Assembly (NCBI RefSeq): GCF_042242105.1
Contig: NC_092023.1
Span: 16,285,933 to 16,349,932 of the forward strand
Direction of reading: 5' to 3'
Origin: Pempheris klunzingeri
Taxonomy: Eukaryota; Chordata; Actinopteri; Acropomatiformes; Pempheridae
Length of the DNA stretch: 64,000 nt
This document shows positions 46,630 to 63,882 of this stretch, one piece after another. The notes under the pieces are model-generated. The model searched no databases, had not been told where the DNA came from, and was given only the letters and a program-made list of their open reading frames with translations. The translations under genes were made by a program, and so were the position numbers. Within the stretch, counting starts at the first letter, position 1, and each line of letters starts with the position of its first letter.

Positions 46630-49312
46630 GTGGCATATGGTATGATGATGTCATCATGAGATGATCCCACTAAAAGTAATTTAATGATGATGAATTGTCA
46701 TGAATTACCTTTTTGTCCTCTGTCCAGATAGCTGCTGTTTGTCCACTAAATCACTTGCTGTGTGTTAATACATCCTGTAGCCACATGGGTCGAAGGGGGC
46801 CTCATTGTTGGCACAGCTGATGGTGTCCACGCCCTCCATGGGAAGGAAAAAAAGTGCGTGACGATGCTTGACCTTTTTTATTTTAAGTATGGAAAAGTAC
46901 CAACAACATGACTGTGCTTGGTACCAGCTTTCCATGATGTGGTCTTGGTGCCCACATTTCTAATTGGTTTAGGTATGTTATCTACATATGCACTTTACTT
47001 ACATATATTACATATATTTGTATTTGTGTGTTTATAATTTCCTTATCTGATAAGTTTAATGTACACAGGCATGTGAATTTAAATGATTTACTACAAAGAA
47101 TATGAACTGGCAATATTCACACAAAGGCGCACAAAGACTTCTTTCAACCACAGTGTGTTTGGCCAGATGCAAAGATTTAAGTGTTCTGTAATCCCACAGT
47201 GGAGATATGCAAATTGGTGTAATCTATATCTCTGGATGTTGAAAACAATTAATTTTTGTTATGTTATGATAACAAAATAGCTATATTTTCCACATGGCTA
47301 AACAGGCAGAGTCAGCAAAAACAATATAATCTGCATGAAGCAGTGCCATAACAGTATATTCATTGTAAATAGGAGAGTGCCCAAAATGGATCCCTGTGGT
47401 ACACCGTTTTTAAACCAATTACAGGTAATGCTTGTCAAGATAAACTTTAATAATAGGCCAAGATTCTACTGTCTCACGAGTGGGACTGTGCTTAGGTTCA
47501 GCATTACTAAGCCCAGAAGTCACCACAACCGTTAACACCAATAGGTGACACCACAGAACACAGTGAGAGGGAGAAATTGAATAGAACCAACTCTCATACT
47601 GAGGCATTAGAGCCGATGATTAGCACAAGCTGTTAGTGTCCCTGTGTATGCAAAAGTATCTGACTTTTTGTGGAACAATTTAGACTAGTAAATACTAGTA
47701 TACAGTAAAAAGTACATCACTCTGTGGGTTTCTGCATCCAAAACATAAATGTTTTATGGAAAGTGGATACTATGTTCCAAGATGATGTCCGTTCCGATGT
47801 AATGGAATTTGTTCACCCAGCACATATGCCTAAAAGGATTCTTCTTCTCCTGATTGGTTTCAGGGTTATTGTGGCTTATTGCACATGGTATTAGGTTTCC
47901 TAGGTTCTGAAAAAGTTTAAAAAAATATAGAAATTTTTCAATAAAAAAGAAGTGGGCCTCTTGGACAAATTGGCAACAAGGTGTAATGGCTATTACAATT
48001 TATCTACAAATAAAGTGACCCCAATTCTGTGTGCTGTGTTTATATGTTATGTTGATATAGTGTTATGATATTATACAACTTGCAAAATTAAACATTGTAA
48101 CCTGGTAGCGTAGGCAATGTCTTATCTTTTGAACTTGGTTATCATGTATTATGCTGATTACTGTTAGATTGGACAGTTAAATAGAAATGGAGGTATGTTT
48201 GTTGAGTGAGAACGACCAGCGACAAGCATCAAAAACATGGTTGCTTTGTGAAAATCAGCTCTTACCTTCATTGCTTTTATTGCACTTAAAGACAAGAACA
48301 AATAGTGAGGAATCCTTCAGTGTGGCCTTTGGCTGTGTTCTTCCTGCTTTTTCCATTTCCTTCTCTCTAAACCTTTACAAGATTAATATAATATTTTGAA
48401 CAAATAACATATACAAGTGAAGAGAAACAGAATGGTAGCCCGGCAGACTTTCATGCTAATTTTATTTTAACATTCGTGAAAGAGATATTCTGTATCAGCC
48501 CGATTAGCCTGAAAGCAGGATTTCAAAAATAAAGACCACATTTTGCAGACCCGAGGCAACATGCAGGCTGAGAGTAACAGCGTATGAAACCAGTGGAAAG
48601 TTTTGTCTCTCTTTCCTGCTTGTTGTCCTTTTACTTGCAGCCTCCTCTTTCGCTTGGCAGTTCAAGGAGTGAGTGGAAAGTAGAGAGGGGTTGATGATCT
48701 ACTCTGTTTTTAAATATTATCCATGGGTGAGTCAACACATTTTACAGATGTAACAATGTGATCTCCTGTGTTCACATACAGCTTCTGACCTTTTAGCAGT
48801 AACCTTTGGACCAGGATCCGCTCATAATTATAACTTATTACTGGACAAAATATCATCATTGTGATCTTGAATTGAATCCTTCTATGAATGTCATACCACA
48901 GGTGGCCCAGGAGATGTCACCATAATGACGGCCTCAAAGCTTCATGAGTAACTCAGCTCCCTGTAGCCTGCTATGAAATGAGGACCAAGTCAGACATTAA
49001 GATGAGTGGCTGACACAAAGAGTCGAAAGGGCAACACATTAATACCCATCTGTCCAGACAGTGAACACAATAAGCAGGAGAAGGGATTACACAGGTACTG
49101 ACATAATGGGATGACATTAGCATTCATGCTAATTAACATTGATATTTTCCAAGTTTAATCCACTGTATTCATTTGCTCAGTATTGTTCAAAATCAGAACC
49201 CAACTTGATAATATGCATTAGTTTATAACTTTAGCTTTGAGCTCTATATAAATAAGTTCTCTTCTATTGTATGGATCTGGTAGCTCAGTGCCCATCCTCT
49301 GTGCTCTGCTGG
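46630..49312 (+). repeat. Right arm of the large inverted duplication
   Basis: Reverse-complement copy of parts of 35133-44700. Compared with the left arm it lacks exons 4-7, most of exon 8, intron 2 and the segment matching 35563-38490, which includes the L2 fragments. It has an extra block of about 200 bases near 48220-48430. The outer border is sharp: similarity stops at CTCTGTGCTCTGCT (49312), matching 35133. Confidence 0.85.
46780..47625 (+). pseudogene. Inverted partial pseudogene of the slc5a7-like transporter
   Basis: Plus-strand remains of the neighbouring gene appear in correct order. They are the exon 2 acceptor and the first ~65 bases of exon 2 (from about 46790), then a direct jump into the middle of exon 3 (46852-46973) with its donor and start of intron 3, then intron 6 sequence with the LINE remnant, then only the last ~110 bases of exon 8 (47511-47625) with the stop and 3' flank. 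A short deletion after the GTAEM region shifts the frame, and exons 1 and 4-7 are missing. It cannot make a transporter. Confidence 0.85.
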
Positions 49313-49395
49313 AGGAATACCACACCAGGACACAGGTAGCAAACAGGACAGAGACCACAGGCAGCCTTGAAGATTGCAGCACATAATAATATGTA

Positions 49396-50923
49396 CAGTG
49401 GGGCAAAAAGTATTTAGTCAGCCACCAATTGTGCAAGTTCTCCCACTTAAAAAGATGAGAGAGGCCTGTAATTTTCATCATAGGTATACCAAAACTATGA
49501 GAGACAAAATGAGAAAAAAAAAAAAATCACATTGTCTGATTTTTAAAGAATTTATTTGCAAATTATGGTGGAAAATAAGTATTTGGTCAATAACAAAAGT
49601 TCATCTCAATACTTTGTTATATACCTTTGTTGGCAATGACAGAGGTCAAACATTTTCTGTAAGTCTTCACACAGTCACACAGTCTTTTCACACACTGTTG
49701 CTGGTATTTTGGCCCATTCCTCCATGCAGATCTCCTCTAGAGCAGCGATGTTTTGGGGCTGTCACTGGGCAACACGGACTTTCAACTCCCTCCAAAGATT
49801 TTCTATGGGGTTGAGATCTGGAGACTGGCTAGGCCACTCCAGGACCTTGAAATGCTTCTTACGAAGCTACTCCTTTGTTGCCCGGGCGGTGTGTTTGGGA
49901 TCATTGTCATGCTGAAAGACCCAGCCATGTTTCATCTTCAATGCCCTTGCTGATGGAAGGAGGTTTTCACCCAAAATCTCACGATACATGGCCCCATTCA
50001 TTCTTTCCTTTACATGGATCAGTCATCCTGGTCCCTTTGCAGAAAAACAGCCCCACAGCATGATGTTTCCACCCCCATGCTTCACAGTAGGTATGGTGTT
50101 CTTTGGATGAAACTCAGCATTCTTTCTCCTCCAAACACGACAAGTTGAGTTTTTACCAAAAAGTTCTATTTTGGTTTCATCTGACCATATGACATTCTCC
50201 CAATCCTCTTCTGGATCATCCAAATGCTCCCTAGCAAACTTCAGACGGGCTTGGACATGTACTGGCTTAAGCAGGGGACACGTCTGGCACTGCAGGATTT
50301 GAGTCCCTGGCGGCGTAGTGTGTTACTGATGGTAGCCTTTGTTACTTTGGTCCCAGCTTTCTGCAGGTCATTCACTAGGTCCCCCCGTGTGGTTCTGGGA
50401 TTTTTGCTCACCGTTCTTTTGATCCCACGGGGTGAGATCTTGCGTGGAGCCCCAGATCGAGGGAGATTATCAGTAGTCTTGTATGTCTTCCATTTTCTAA
50501 TAATTGCTCCCACAGTTGATTTCTTCACACCAAGCTGCTTACCTATTGCAGATTCAGTCTTCCCAGCCTGTTGCAGGTCTACAATTTTGTTTCTGGTGTC
50601 CTTTGACAGCTCTTTGGTCTTGGCCATAGTGGAGTTTGGAGTGTGACTGTTTGAGGGATTGGAGGACAGAGGAGCCTCTTAAAGAAGAAGTTACAGGTCT
50701 GTGAGAGCCAGAAATCTTGTTTGTGACCAAATACTTATTTTACCGAGGAATTTACCAATTAATTCATTAAAAATCCTACAATGTGATTTCCTGGATTCTT
50801 TCCCCCCATTCTGTCTCTCATAGTTGAAGTGTACCTATGATGAAAATTACAGGCCTCTCTCATCTTTTTAAGTGGGAGAACTTGCACAATTGGTGGCTGA
50901 CTAAATACTTTTTTGCCCCACTG
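49396..50923 (-). mobile_element. Tc1-like DNA transposon, 1528 bases, near full length
   Basis: Terminal inverted repeats of about 90-100 bases begin CAGTGGGGCAAAAAGTATTT on the left, with the reverse complement on the right. TA duplications flank them (49394-49395 and 50924-50925). A decayed minus-strand transposase gene fills the interior. The close match between the two ends suggests a fairly recent insertion. It lies 84 bases outside the outer border of the right inverted-repeat arm. Confidence 0.9.
49617..50627 (-). pseudogene. Tc1-like transposase, frameshifted
   Basis: The cut-and-paste DDE transposase starts at the ATG 50627-50625. It has an N-terminal paired-like DNA-binding part ([17 protein letters not shown], then [13 protein letters not shown] and a GRPR-like RSGAPRK). 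After a frameshift near 50260 comes the catalytic half with [10 protein letters not shown] (first Asp), [22 protein letters not shown] (second Asp) and NLWRELKV (Glu region). Frame changes and a premature stop near the C-terminus make it inactive. Confidence 0.85.
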
Positions 50924-52475
50924 TATGTATATCTATGGCATTACACAGTATTGGTATGGTATTCTACATCATCTATGGTATTCCATGCTATGGTCATAGA
51001 TGTCAGAGCACTCGAGCAGGCGGAGCAGCTGCACCTCCATTATGAGACTATGTGGAGCAAACATGTTTTCGCACCCCCATTTTTTGAACAGACAACTTTT
51101 TGCAAATTTGGATCAAAATTAGTCATATCTGGCCACATTATATGTAGTACGTGAATTACAAATGACATTTCCCATCCCCACACAGTCTATGCACACAAGA
51201 GACTGTCTGTGTCGGTAATCAATGGTATTCTATGGTAGCATATCGAAGTGCACAGTACCGTATGTTATTCTATGGTAATGTACGCTGACGTCCAGTAATG
51301 TACAGTAGGAGGGAAAACAAGGATAACATGTTGTGGTTAAATGCTGAGTAATGAAGCGATTATAGTTTAAAAAAAACAAAAATAACAGCACAGTTTCAGT
51401 GCTCCCAGGTCCTGCAGAAGTCCCACTGACAGAAAAACAGATGTGATAGAGACATGAAAAGATAATCCCATAGAAATACATCAGTTTGAAATCCATGCTC
51501 AAGGACACGATAGAAATGAGAAATTCATGTCCATGGGCACTAATTCATAGATTAAATTTCGTGATTATTTCATGAACTTTCATTACAGGGAAACTTAAAT
51601 TGCAGGGGTCGCAAACACAGACAAGTTAAAAGGAGGTTATTTATTGAAGGTTGGTGTAGCTGAGGAAACAAAGGTCTTACTAAAACAGGCCTTCCTGCAC
51701 AAGGGTAGTCTGTACTTGCGTCCAGAAGGAGTGCTTTGTGGATTAGGGATGAGGTTACACAAACATATAACTTGGCGCTACCGTGCCAGATGTGATGTAG
51801 ATGAACAGAGGAGACAGGAGTACTTAAAGAGAAAGAGAAGTGGAGGAAAGATGTAGAAACAGGGAAGACATGTTTTGTGTAAGAGCGGCTTTGGAGGAAA
51901 TATTTTCTGTTGGCTACTTTCTAACGACTCTTGTTAGTTTCTCCATGTTATAGACTATTTTTAAACGTACTATACTAAACATCACCATTCATTTGAAATG
52001 TAATTGTCATGGACACTGCTGGAGCTTCATGCACCTAATCGCTAACATAAGCTACCTAAACCAACAAGCGTTGCTGTCGCCCACAAATGTTAGTCACCAG
52101 TGAAACCAGAGACAGAACATTTGTTGGATTAAAGCAGAAAAACACTTTTTTCTTGGCAGCAAACCCACCATGCAGTCAGTAATCACACAGTGGAAAAGTA
52201 CAGAGGAGCAAGAGGAAAAAACCATGGCAGGTTATCTAAAATCTTCCCACCACACCCTTGGCTAAGTCTAAGTGTTTAAAATCTGTCATTACTATTTCAA
52301 TGAAATTTGAGTTACATGATGCCTATGATGACTCCCAACCCTCATCCTACTGTCAGGGGTACGTGCTGATCCCAGAGCTACACTGTTCACAGGTGGGGGG
52401 GTCCTATCTGTGTCAAACCAAGCCCTTCTATGAAGTAGCCATGTTTGTCTGTGCTTCAATGGCCAAGTCACATCT

Positions 52476-52478
<3 letters not shown>

Positions 52479-52521
<43 letters not shown>

Positions 52522-52522
52522 T
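52479..52522. repeat. (CT)n(CA)n compound microsatellite
   Basis: About 14 CT units followed by about 7 CA units. Confidence 0.95.
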
Positions 52523-52555
52523 CTATAATCAATAACAACACTAAAATTCAAAACT

Positions 52556-52561
52556 TTTATT
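52556..52561 (-). other. ankrd1: Candidate poly(A) signal of ankrd1
   Basis: AATAAA on the minus strand about 1.74 kb past the stop codon, followed by a T/G-rich stretch. It would give a 3' UTR longer than the human one, so an earlier, non-canonical signal is also possible. Confidence 0.3.
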
Positions 52562-54297
52562 CAATCAATCATTAAATACAAGGCAACATTTACAAACGTC
52601 TTTAACAATAAAGAATAAGTCTGTTTACATACATCAAGACTTGTTCCATCCACATAAACACTTGTCAAACATCCTCTGAACCAGCAACGTTTCAGCAGCT
52701 TCCCTCTCACACTCTTTTGTATGTGTGTGTGTGTGTGTGTGTCTGTGTTTTAAGGGTTAGACCCTAACCTTTGGCTGAGCTGAGGCCAGTTGAAGCTCTT
52801 TCTGTCAATGCTGTAACCTTCAATAAGTTGTTTAAATTCCAGAGCTTCAGTAGAGGAATCTGGAAAAGTCTGAACAGAATGAGTTTTGTCTAACGGCTGT
52901 TAAGACTAAACCTACAAACAAGTGCTCAACCATTTTCACGAGGTTTGAGGAAATGTAGATACACAGGGTTGTAGGGTTGTGGACTGTTTCTGGCAGCAGA
53001 AATAATGAATTTTCAAAATGCTAAATTGTCTCGAGAATTGGATAATGTGGTAAAGTACGGATATCAAGCACACCTGCCCAGTGTGCATGAAAGGACATTT
53101 GATAATTGCATGTGGCTGCAGGAGATGTGGTCTATCGAAGCTCTAGCAATGACAAACTGAAACGAAAAAAAAAACTTAGTAGAAGTGTAAATCTGCAGAT
53201 CACCATCATCATTAAAACAAGGGTAAGTGGAGAGATTCTTCTCAGCCTGATCCAATAACATGCTTCTTCCCGTCTTATCTCTCAATCATAAAATCCATAA
53301 GACCAAAGAACTTAGTGAAACTCGCCCGAATGTTTAAGTATAACAACACACATCATCTAACAGCAAGAGGAGGCTTGATTCCCCCGTTTTCTAACTTTTC
53401 ACACAGAGCTGTAGCAATTTCATACAAATAAATAATTTCAGTTTTACACTGGAATTGATAGACAGGCTGTCGATCCAATGGGACTGCAAGGAAAGTATAA
53501 ACTAGGTGACGTACATCTGGAAAAAACTAAAGCAGTGTCTCCTAGTTGTTTCCCTTAAATAAATTTAAAACAAAACAATTTACATTTATATATTTAGCTA
53601 TAATCTGACCAACTACAGAATAGTCTCTCAGTTATTAAGTGTTTGGTACTGAAATAAATCAATCCAACTCAATAAATCAATCACTGACGTAAGTTGCCAT
53701 TGATCTATAAATACGTCATCGTCTCGATGCAGTATCGCTGACTTCAAGTCAGCCTCGAGTAAATATTAAGAAAAAGAAAATCTTCATGTAGTCTACCGAG
53801 ACATTGTCCAGCAATATTTGGCCATCAACCAATATATCAATGCTGACAGTCATATTATCCTAATTAGATTTCACATTGTTAATCAAAGGCTCCCTCCGTC
53901 CCTCCTGTGTGACTCTAATCAAGATGTAGAATTGATTTATCATATGAAGAAGGTCAATGGTAAAAGGCTGGCAGGTTCCCACTTCAAAAAACCTCAACAA
54001 AGTTTAGGAGTAAGTTTATCACATACTACTTCACTACACCAACTTGAGATTTAACAACAGATATCTCCTGAAGGGCTTGTCAGTTGACATGTGTGGCATT
54101 TTGAATGCGATGTGAACGCTCCCTGGAAACCTGCCCGCTTCGTGAACCATAGTATGGAAATTTACCAGAATGGGCTCGAAAAAAAAGAAGATTTTTTTCC
54201 TCCTTTCTACCACATTTTTCTTGATAAGCCAGCCGATCCCGTGGCTGAACCTGTTGAATGTACGCTGAATTCCTCTTTTACTGGAATGTGTTGGGTC

Positions 54298-59737
<5,440 letters not shown>

Positions 59738-59870
59738 TCTTCTCCTTGATGTAAAGTAGTCTAATAGCACTGTGGGTAACTGGAGGTAGAGTTATGTCCA
59801 CTGGTCCTGGTCTGTGATGGTCAGTGTCTCTCTGTCTGTCTCCTCTGTCTGCAGCCGGAGCCTCTGCCTC

Positions 59871-59877
59871 TTATATA
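59871..59877 (-). promoter_or_regulatory. ankrd1: TATA box of ankrd1
   Basis: The minus strand reads GCTATATAAGAGG 134-140 bases upstream of the start codon, placing the likely transcription start near 59845 and a 5' UTR of about 110 bases in the first exon. A strong TATA box suits this highly inducible gene. Confidence 0.75.
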
Positions 59878-59899
59878 GCCCCGTCAAACCTCTGTAGAA

Positions 59900-62552
59900 A
59901 AAAATAGGGATCCTGTCACTAAACTCAGATCACATTACTGTCCTCATGTGCATGCGCAGTGATACCAACATCACCCACACCCTCCCACCTCCAGTTCTGC
60001 CCAGTTTGGGCTTCTGCTGGCTTTCCCTGTGTCACCATGCAAAGATGGAGGTGAGGTAGGATGTGTCACTCTGGCTCACAGTCAGATGACATTCATTCAG
60101 TCCTTGTTAGATAAGCTGAAGGGTCACATTTGCGGGCTGTGACACAAGAAGAATTTAAGACACGTGAACCTTGCATCTTTGCCCTCTGACAAGGTCAAAT
60201 GTAACAACATTTAAACAAAATTTAACAAAAGTGAAAAGGGCAATGACTTACTACTACCACAGCATTTCAGTTTGTGGGTAGAAAGAGATTTAAAGTCTTC
60301 ATTTATGGAAAACTGGACACATTTGACACTGAACAAAATAAATTTGAGCCTCTTGTTAGCTTAAAATAGAACATAAAAAACCAGAGGAGTGAAGCTGCGC
60401 AGGAAACTGAAGCATTTAAAGCAAAAGACTCCACTTAAGCAAATATTCAGCTGTAAATCCATGTTTAAATACTTCTTGAATCTCTAACCTGACAGGACAA
60501 GTTACCAAACGTTTGCCTAAAAACAAGCTACTTGGGAGGAATGTGGCTTTGGTAGTCACTTTGGTGTTCGCTGATTTAGTAAACTGATTTTTTCTACTGA
60601 CTACAGAGTGATTCATCTTTTTAAGTAGACAGTCTTTGGCAGCGTCACTGGATATGTGGCGAAAGAAATGTAGTGATATCACAGGTTGGTGATGGGTGAG
60701 AAATATATATATGCATATATATAGTCACACTTCCAGACACTCTCCCACTGGACTGCAGCCAATCACAGACGGAGGTCAAAGGTCAGCAGGATGCCTGACT
60801 GACTGCGGCCAGGTAACGTCATGTTAGATGCTTTTTGCCCTGCTGGTAAATGTGGTCATACTGCATATTACACATCTCCGAGCGATGCACAGCACATACT
60901 CTGACAGTGATGACACCTGACGGTATGTGATGGTCACAAGCTGCATGAGCTCACTATGCACCAATCAGAGGCCTTTGTTCAACTATTTCACTTATGTCGA
61001 ATGCAAATTTTCCACAGCGAGTGTACTGAGTGTAATCTTTCTTTGGAAAAGTTTGGCCTTTTTTTTTTTAATTATTATTTTGGTTGTTATTTATCCCACC
61101 TTTGGAACATAAAGGTAAGTAAGATTAAGTGAATTTAAAAATGCCAGCACACTGAATTAAGTAATGCAGATAATACAGATGGTAAAAATGGGATGGAAAA
61201 AATTAATACAAATATATCCAGAATAATTATGGACATTTAATAAACAAACTTTATCAGGTTTGACATGATTCTGAACCATGTAAAAGTGTATGTTATTTGT
61301 CTCTTGTCATTAAACTCCACAAACAGACACACCTGACTTTGTATTTGTTTATTGGCAGACATGAACATATAATGATTTAAAACAGCAGAAGAATAATAAA
61401 GTAAAATATGATATAATTAAAATTGCTAGTCAAGACGGTTTATGATCAGTACAGAGCTACAGAAAGATACACACATTATAACGGTCAGTGTATAAGGACA
61501 GTGGTCCTGCTTTTTTTTCGTTCTTCTTTTAAACCTTTCAAGTCAATACTGAGCTGTCACTCAGATGTTTGCAGCCATGTTGTCCACGTCTGACCCTTCA
61601 ATTCCTCTGAAAGGGAATTTATAGCTGCGAGCTATTTTTGAAACTGACCTTGTGACTGAAATAGATGGTAAAAGGAGGAAAGTGTTCTGGATGGAGACCT
61701 TCAGGGTTATTGCACGCTGCTGCCTTTTACATCTAGCTGTAAATGTGTTTGCCACAGCAGAATGAAGTTCAGTGTCTTGCTCAAGTGCACAGCAGAAGGA
61801 GGGGAAGGGCACGTCCAACCAAACCTGCAGCCATGACACAAGTGAAAAAAGTCCAAACACAAATTTAAGGATGACCTTGTGAATAAACAGATGCTATTGC
61901 AGTTGTCAGTTTATACTTTTAGACAGCAAAAGACGGAGATTTTTGTATCATAACATCATGAACAACATCAACATTTGCACTTTCTTTGAATAGTTGAATA
62001 GTTGATAGTTGAAAAGTTGATTCTTAAAATGCATCTTTTTCTCTCTGTTCTGGCATCCTGTCCACACTAAGCAACCATGTATTTTCAAAACCTAAATACA
62101 TTTCAACTTTTTAATCATCATAATAGAATTATTCTTAATCAATGTGTCTGCAAAGTCAGGAAATGTTCACACAGAATGTCCTTGCAAAGTTTGTTTTTTC
62201 TGCAATGTCTGCTCAGAACCACTGAAGGATCTTTTTTGTGCCTCTGTTTCGGCACTCATGGCACTTGCTTAAGGGGGAACTCCCTTAAGGTGGTGTGCTG
62301 GGGAGTTCTGCTTGCATATGTGAATGAAGTACTATAAAGCTTTTAGTGTCTCCGGGGAGGACTACACGACGTCTAATAAATGTCCTCAAGTGATGTCACT
62401 AGAGTCAGCACATGAAAAAGTTCTGGAGGTGTTGAGCTAGAAAGACGTAAACTTACACACCCTCTGTAGCCCGCTGCTCGTCTCTGCTGCGGGCTGGAGG
62501 TTTCAGGGAACCTTTGCTGCTACTAACACAACACACACCAGTCTCCAACTTA
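59900..62552. other. Intergenic region upstream of ankrd1
   Basis: No supported gene. Open frames at 60416-60682 and 61561-61860 show no recognisable domain. The ankrd1 promoter-proximal elements must lie in the right-hand flank of the TATA box. An NRF1-like TGCATGCGCAG sits near 59948. Confidence 0.5.
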
Positions 62553-63565
62553 CAGTGGGTACAGAAAGTATTCAGACCCCCTTCAATTTTTCACTCTTTG
62601 TTATATTGCAGCCATTTGCTAAAATCATTTAAATTCATTTTTTTTCCTCATTAATGTACACACAGCACCCCATATTGACAGAAAAACACAGAATTGTTGA
62701 AATTTTTGCAGACTCGGGTGCTGTCCATTTCTTCTGAACTGCTGCACTTAAGGTTCCGAAGAGCACAGTGGCCTCCATAATCCTTAAAATGAAGACGTTT
62801 GGGACGACCAGAACCCTTCCTAGAGCTGGCCGTCCGGCCAAACTGAGCAATCGGGGGAGAAGAGTCTTGGTGAGAGAGGTAAAGTAGAACCCAAAGATCA
62901 CTGTGGCTGAGCTCCAGAGATGCAGTCGGGAGATGGGAGAAAGTTCTAGAAAGTCAACCATCACTGCAGCCCTCCACCAGTCGGGGCTTTATGGCAGAGT
63001 GGCCCGACGGAAGCTTCTCCTCAGTGCAAGACACATGAAAGCCCGCATGGAGTTTGCTAAAAAAAACACCTGAAGGACTCCAAGATGGTGAGAAATAAGA
63101 TTCTCTGGTCTGATGAGACCAAGATAGAACTTTTTGGCCGTAATTCTAAGCAGTATGTGTGGAGAAAACCAGGCACTGCTATTCACCTGTCCAATACAGT
63201 CCCAACAGTGAAGCATGGTGGTGGCAGCATCATGCTGTGGGGGTGTTTTTCAGCTGCAGGGACAGGACGACTGGTTGCAATCGAAGGAAAGATGAATGCG
63301 GCCAAGTGCAGGGATATCCTGGACGAAAACCTTCTCCAGAGTGCTCAGGACCTCAGACTGGGCCGAAGGTTCACCTTCTAACAAGACAATGACCCTAAGC
63401 ACACAGCTAAAATAACGAAGGAGTGGCTTCAGAACAACTCCGTGACTGTTCTTGTGTACATTAATGAGGAAAAAAAAAAAAGAACTTAAATGATTTTAGC
63501 AAATGGCTGCAATATAACAAAGAGTGAAAAATTTAAGGGGGTCTGAATACTTTCCGTACCCACTG
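62553..63565 (+). mobile_element. Tc1-like transposon, internally deleted, 1013 bases
   Basis: Terminal inverted repeats of about 85 bases (starting CAGTGGGTACAGAAAGTATT, with the right end complementary and ending TACCCACTG) are flanked by TA at 62551-62552 and 63566-63567. It belongs to a different Tc1-like family from the copy at 49396, with different terminal sequence. Confidence 0.9.
62690..63460 (+). pseudogene. Tc1-like transposase remnant
   Basis: Plus-strand pieces in order: VPKSTVASIILKMKTFG and GRPAKLSNRGRR from the DNA-binding part, then [15 protein letters not shown] (first catalytic Asp), [19 protein letters not shown], a stop near 63380, and [16 protein letters not shown] (second Asp). 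It stops before the third acidic residue, where a deletion joins it directly to the right end. It is non-functional. Confidence 0.85.
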
Positions 63566-63876
63566 TAACTGTCTGCTGCATAGTGGGAAACAGAGCTGTC
63601 AGGTTTTGATAAAGATTCTGTGGAATAAAAAAGATACAACATCTCTGTTTCTGCTGCTGTTGTGTTTCTATTTCTGTCAAATCTAACAGCTTTTTTTTCA
63701 CATACATAAAAAAAGAGCTGTTCCTAAACATTCTCCAGAGAGGATAGTTCTGAACGCAGAGTTTATTGTTAAACGGGAAAACTGAAATTTTACAAAATTC
63801 TGACATATTGGCTGATATATCGGTTGGACTAGATCCTCTAACAACAGAAACAGAGACAAATGGAAATGAGAACAAC

Positions 63877-63882
63877 TTTATT
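63877..63882 (-). other. Candidate poly(A) signal of a minus-strand gene beyond the window
   Basis: The minus strand reads GCACAATAAAGTTG followed by a T-rich, GT-containing stretch, a good 3'-end context. If real, 63890-64000 is the end of a 3' UTR whose coding part lies past the right edge. Confidence 0.35.

Larger units (their letters stand above)
50926..54297. other. Region between the Tc1 element and ankrd1, including its 3' UTR
   Basis: No supported gene. 50930-51310 has scattered degenerate copies of CTATGGTATTC. A CT/CA microsatellite lies at 52479-52522 and a GT run at 52722-52742. The part to the right of about 52540 is probably the ankrd1 3' UTR. Confidence 0.5.

Noticed and set aside
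50224-50646. 140-residue plus-strand open frame
   Set aside because: It is the antisense shadow of the Tc1 transposase, which is clearly coding on the minus strand.
52292-52519. Minus-strand frame with RERERERE repeats
   Set aside because: It is a translation of the CT/CA microsatellite.
61561-61860. 99-residue minus-strand open frame upstream of ankrd1
   Set aside because: No domain, no neighbouring exons and no conserved motif. Low complexity of evidence for coding.
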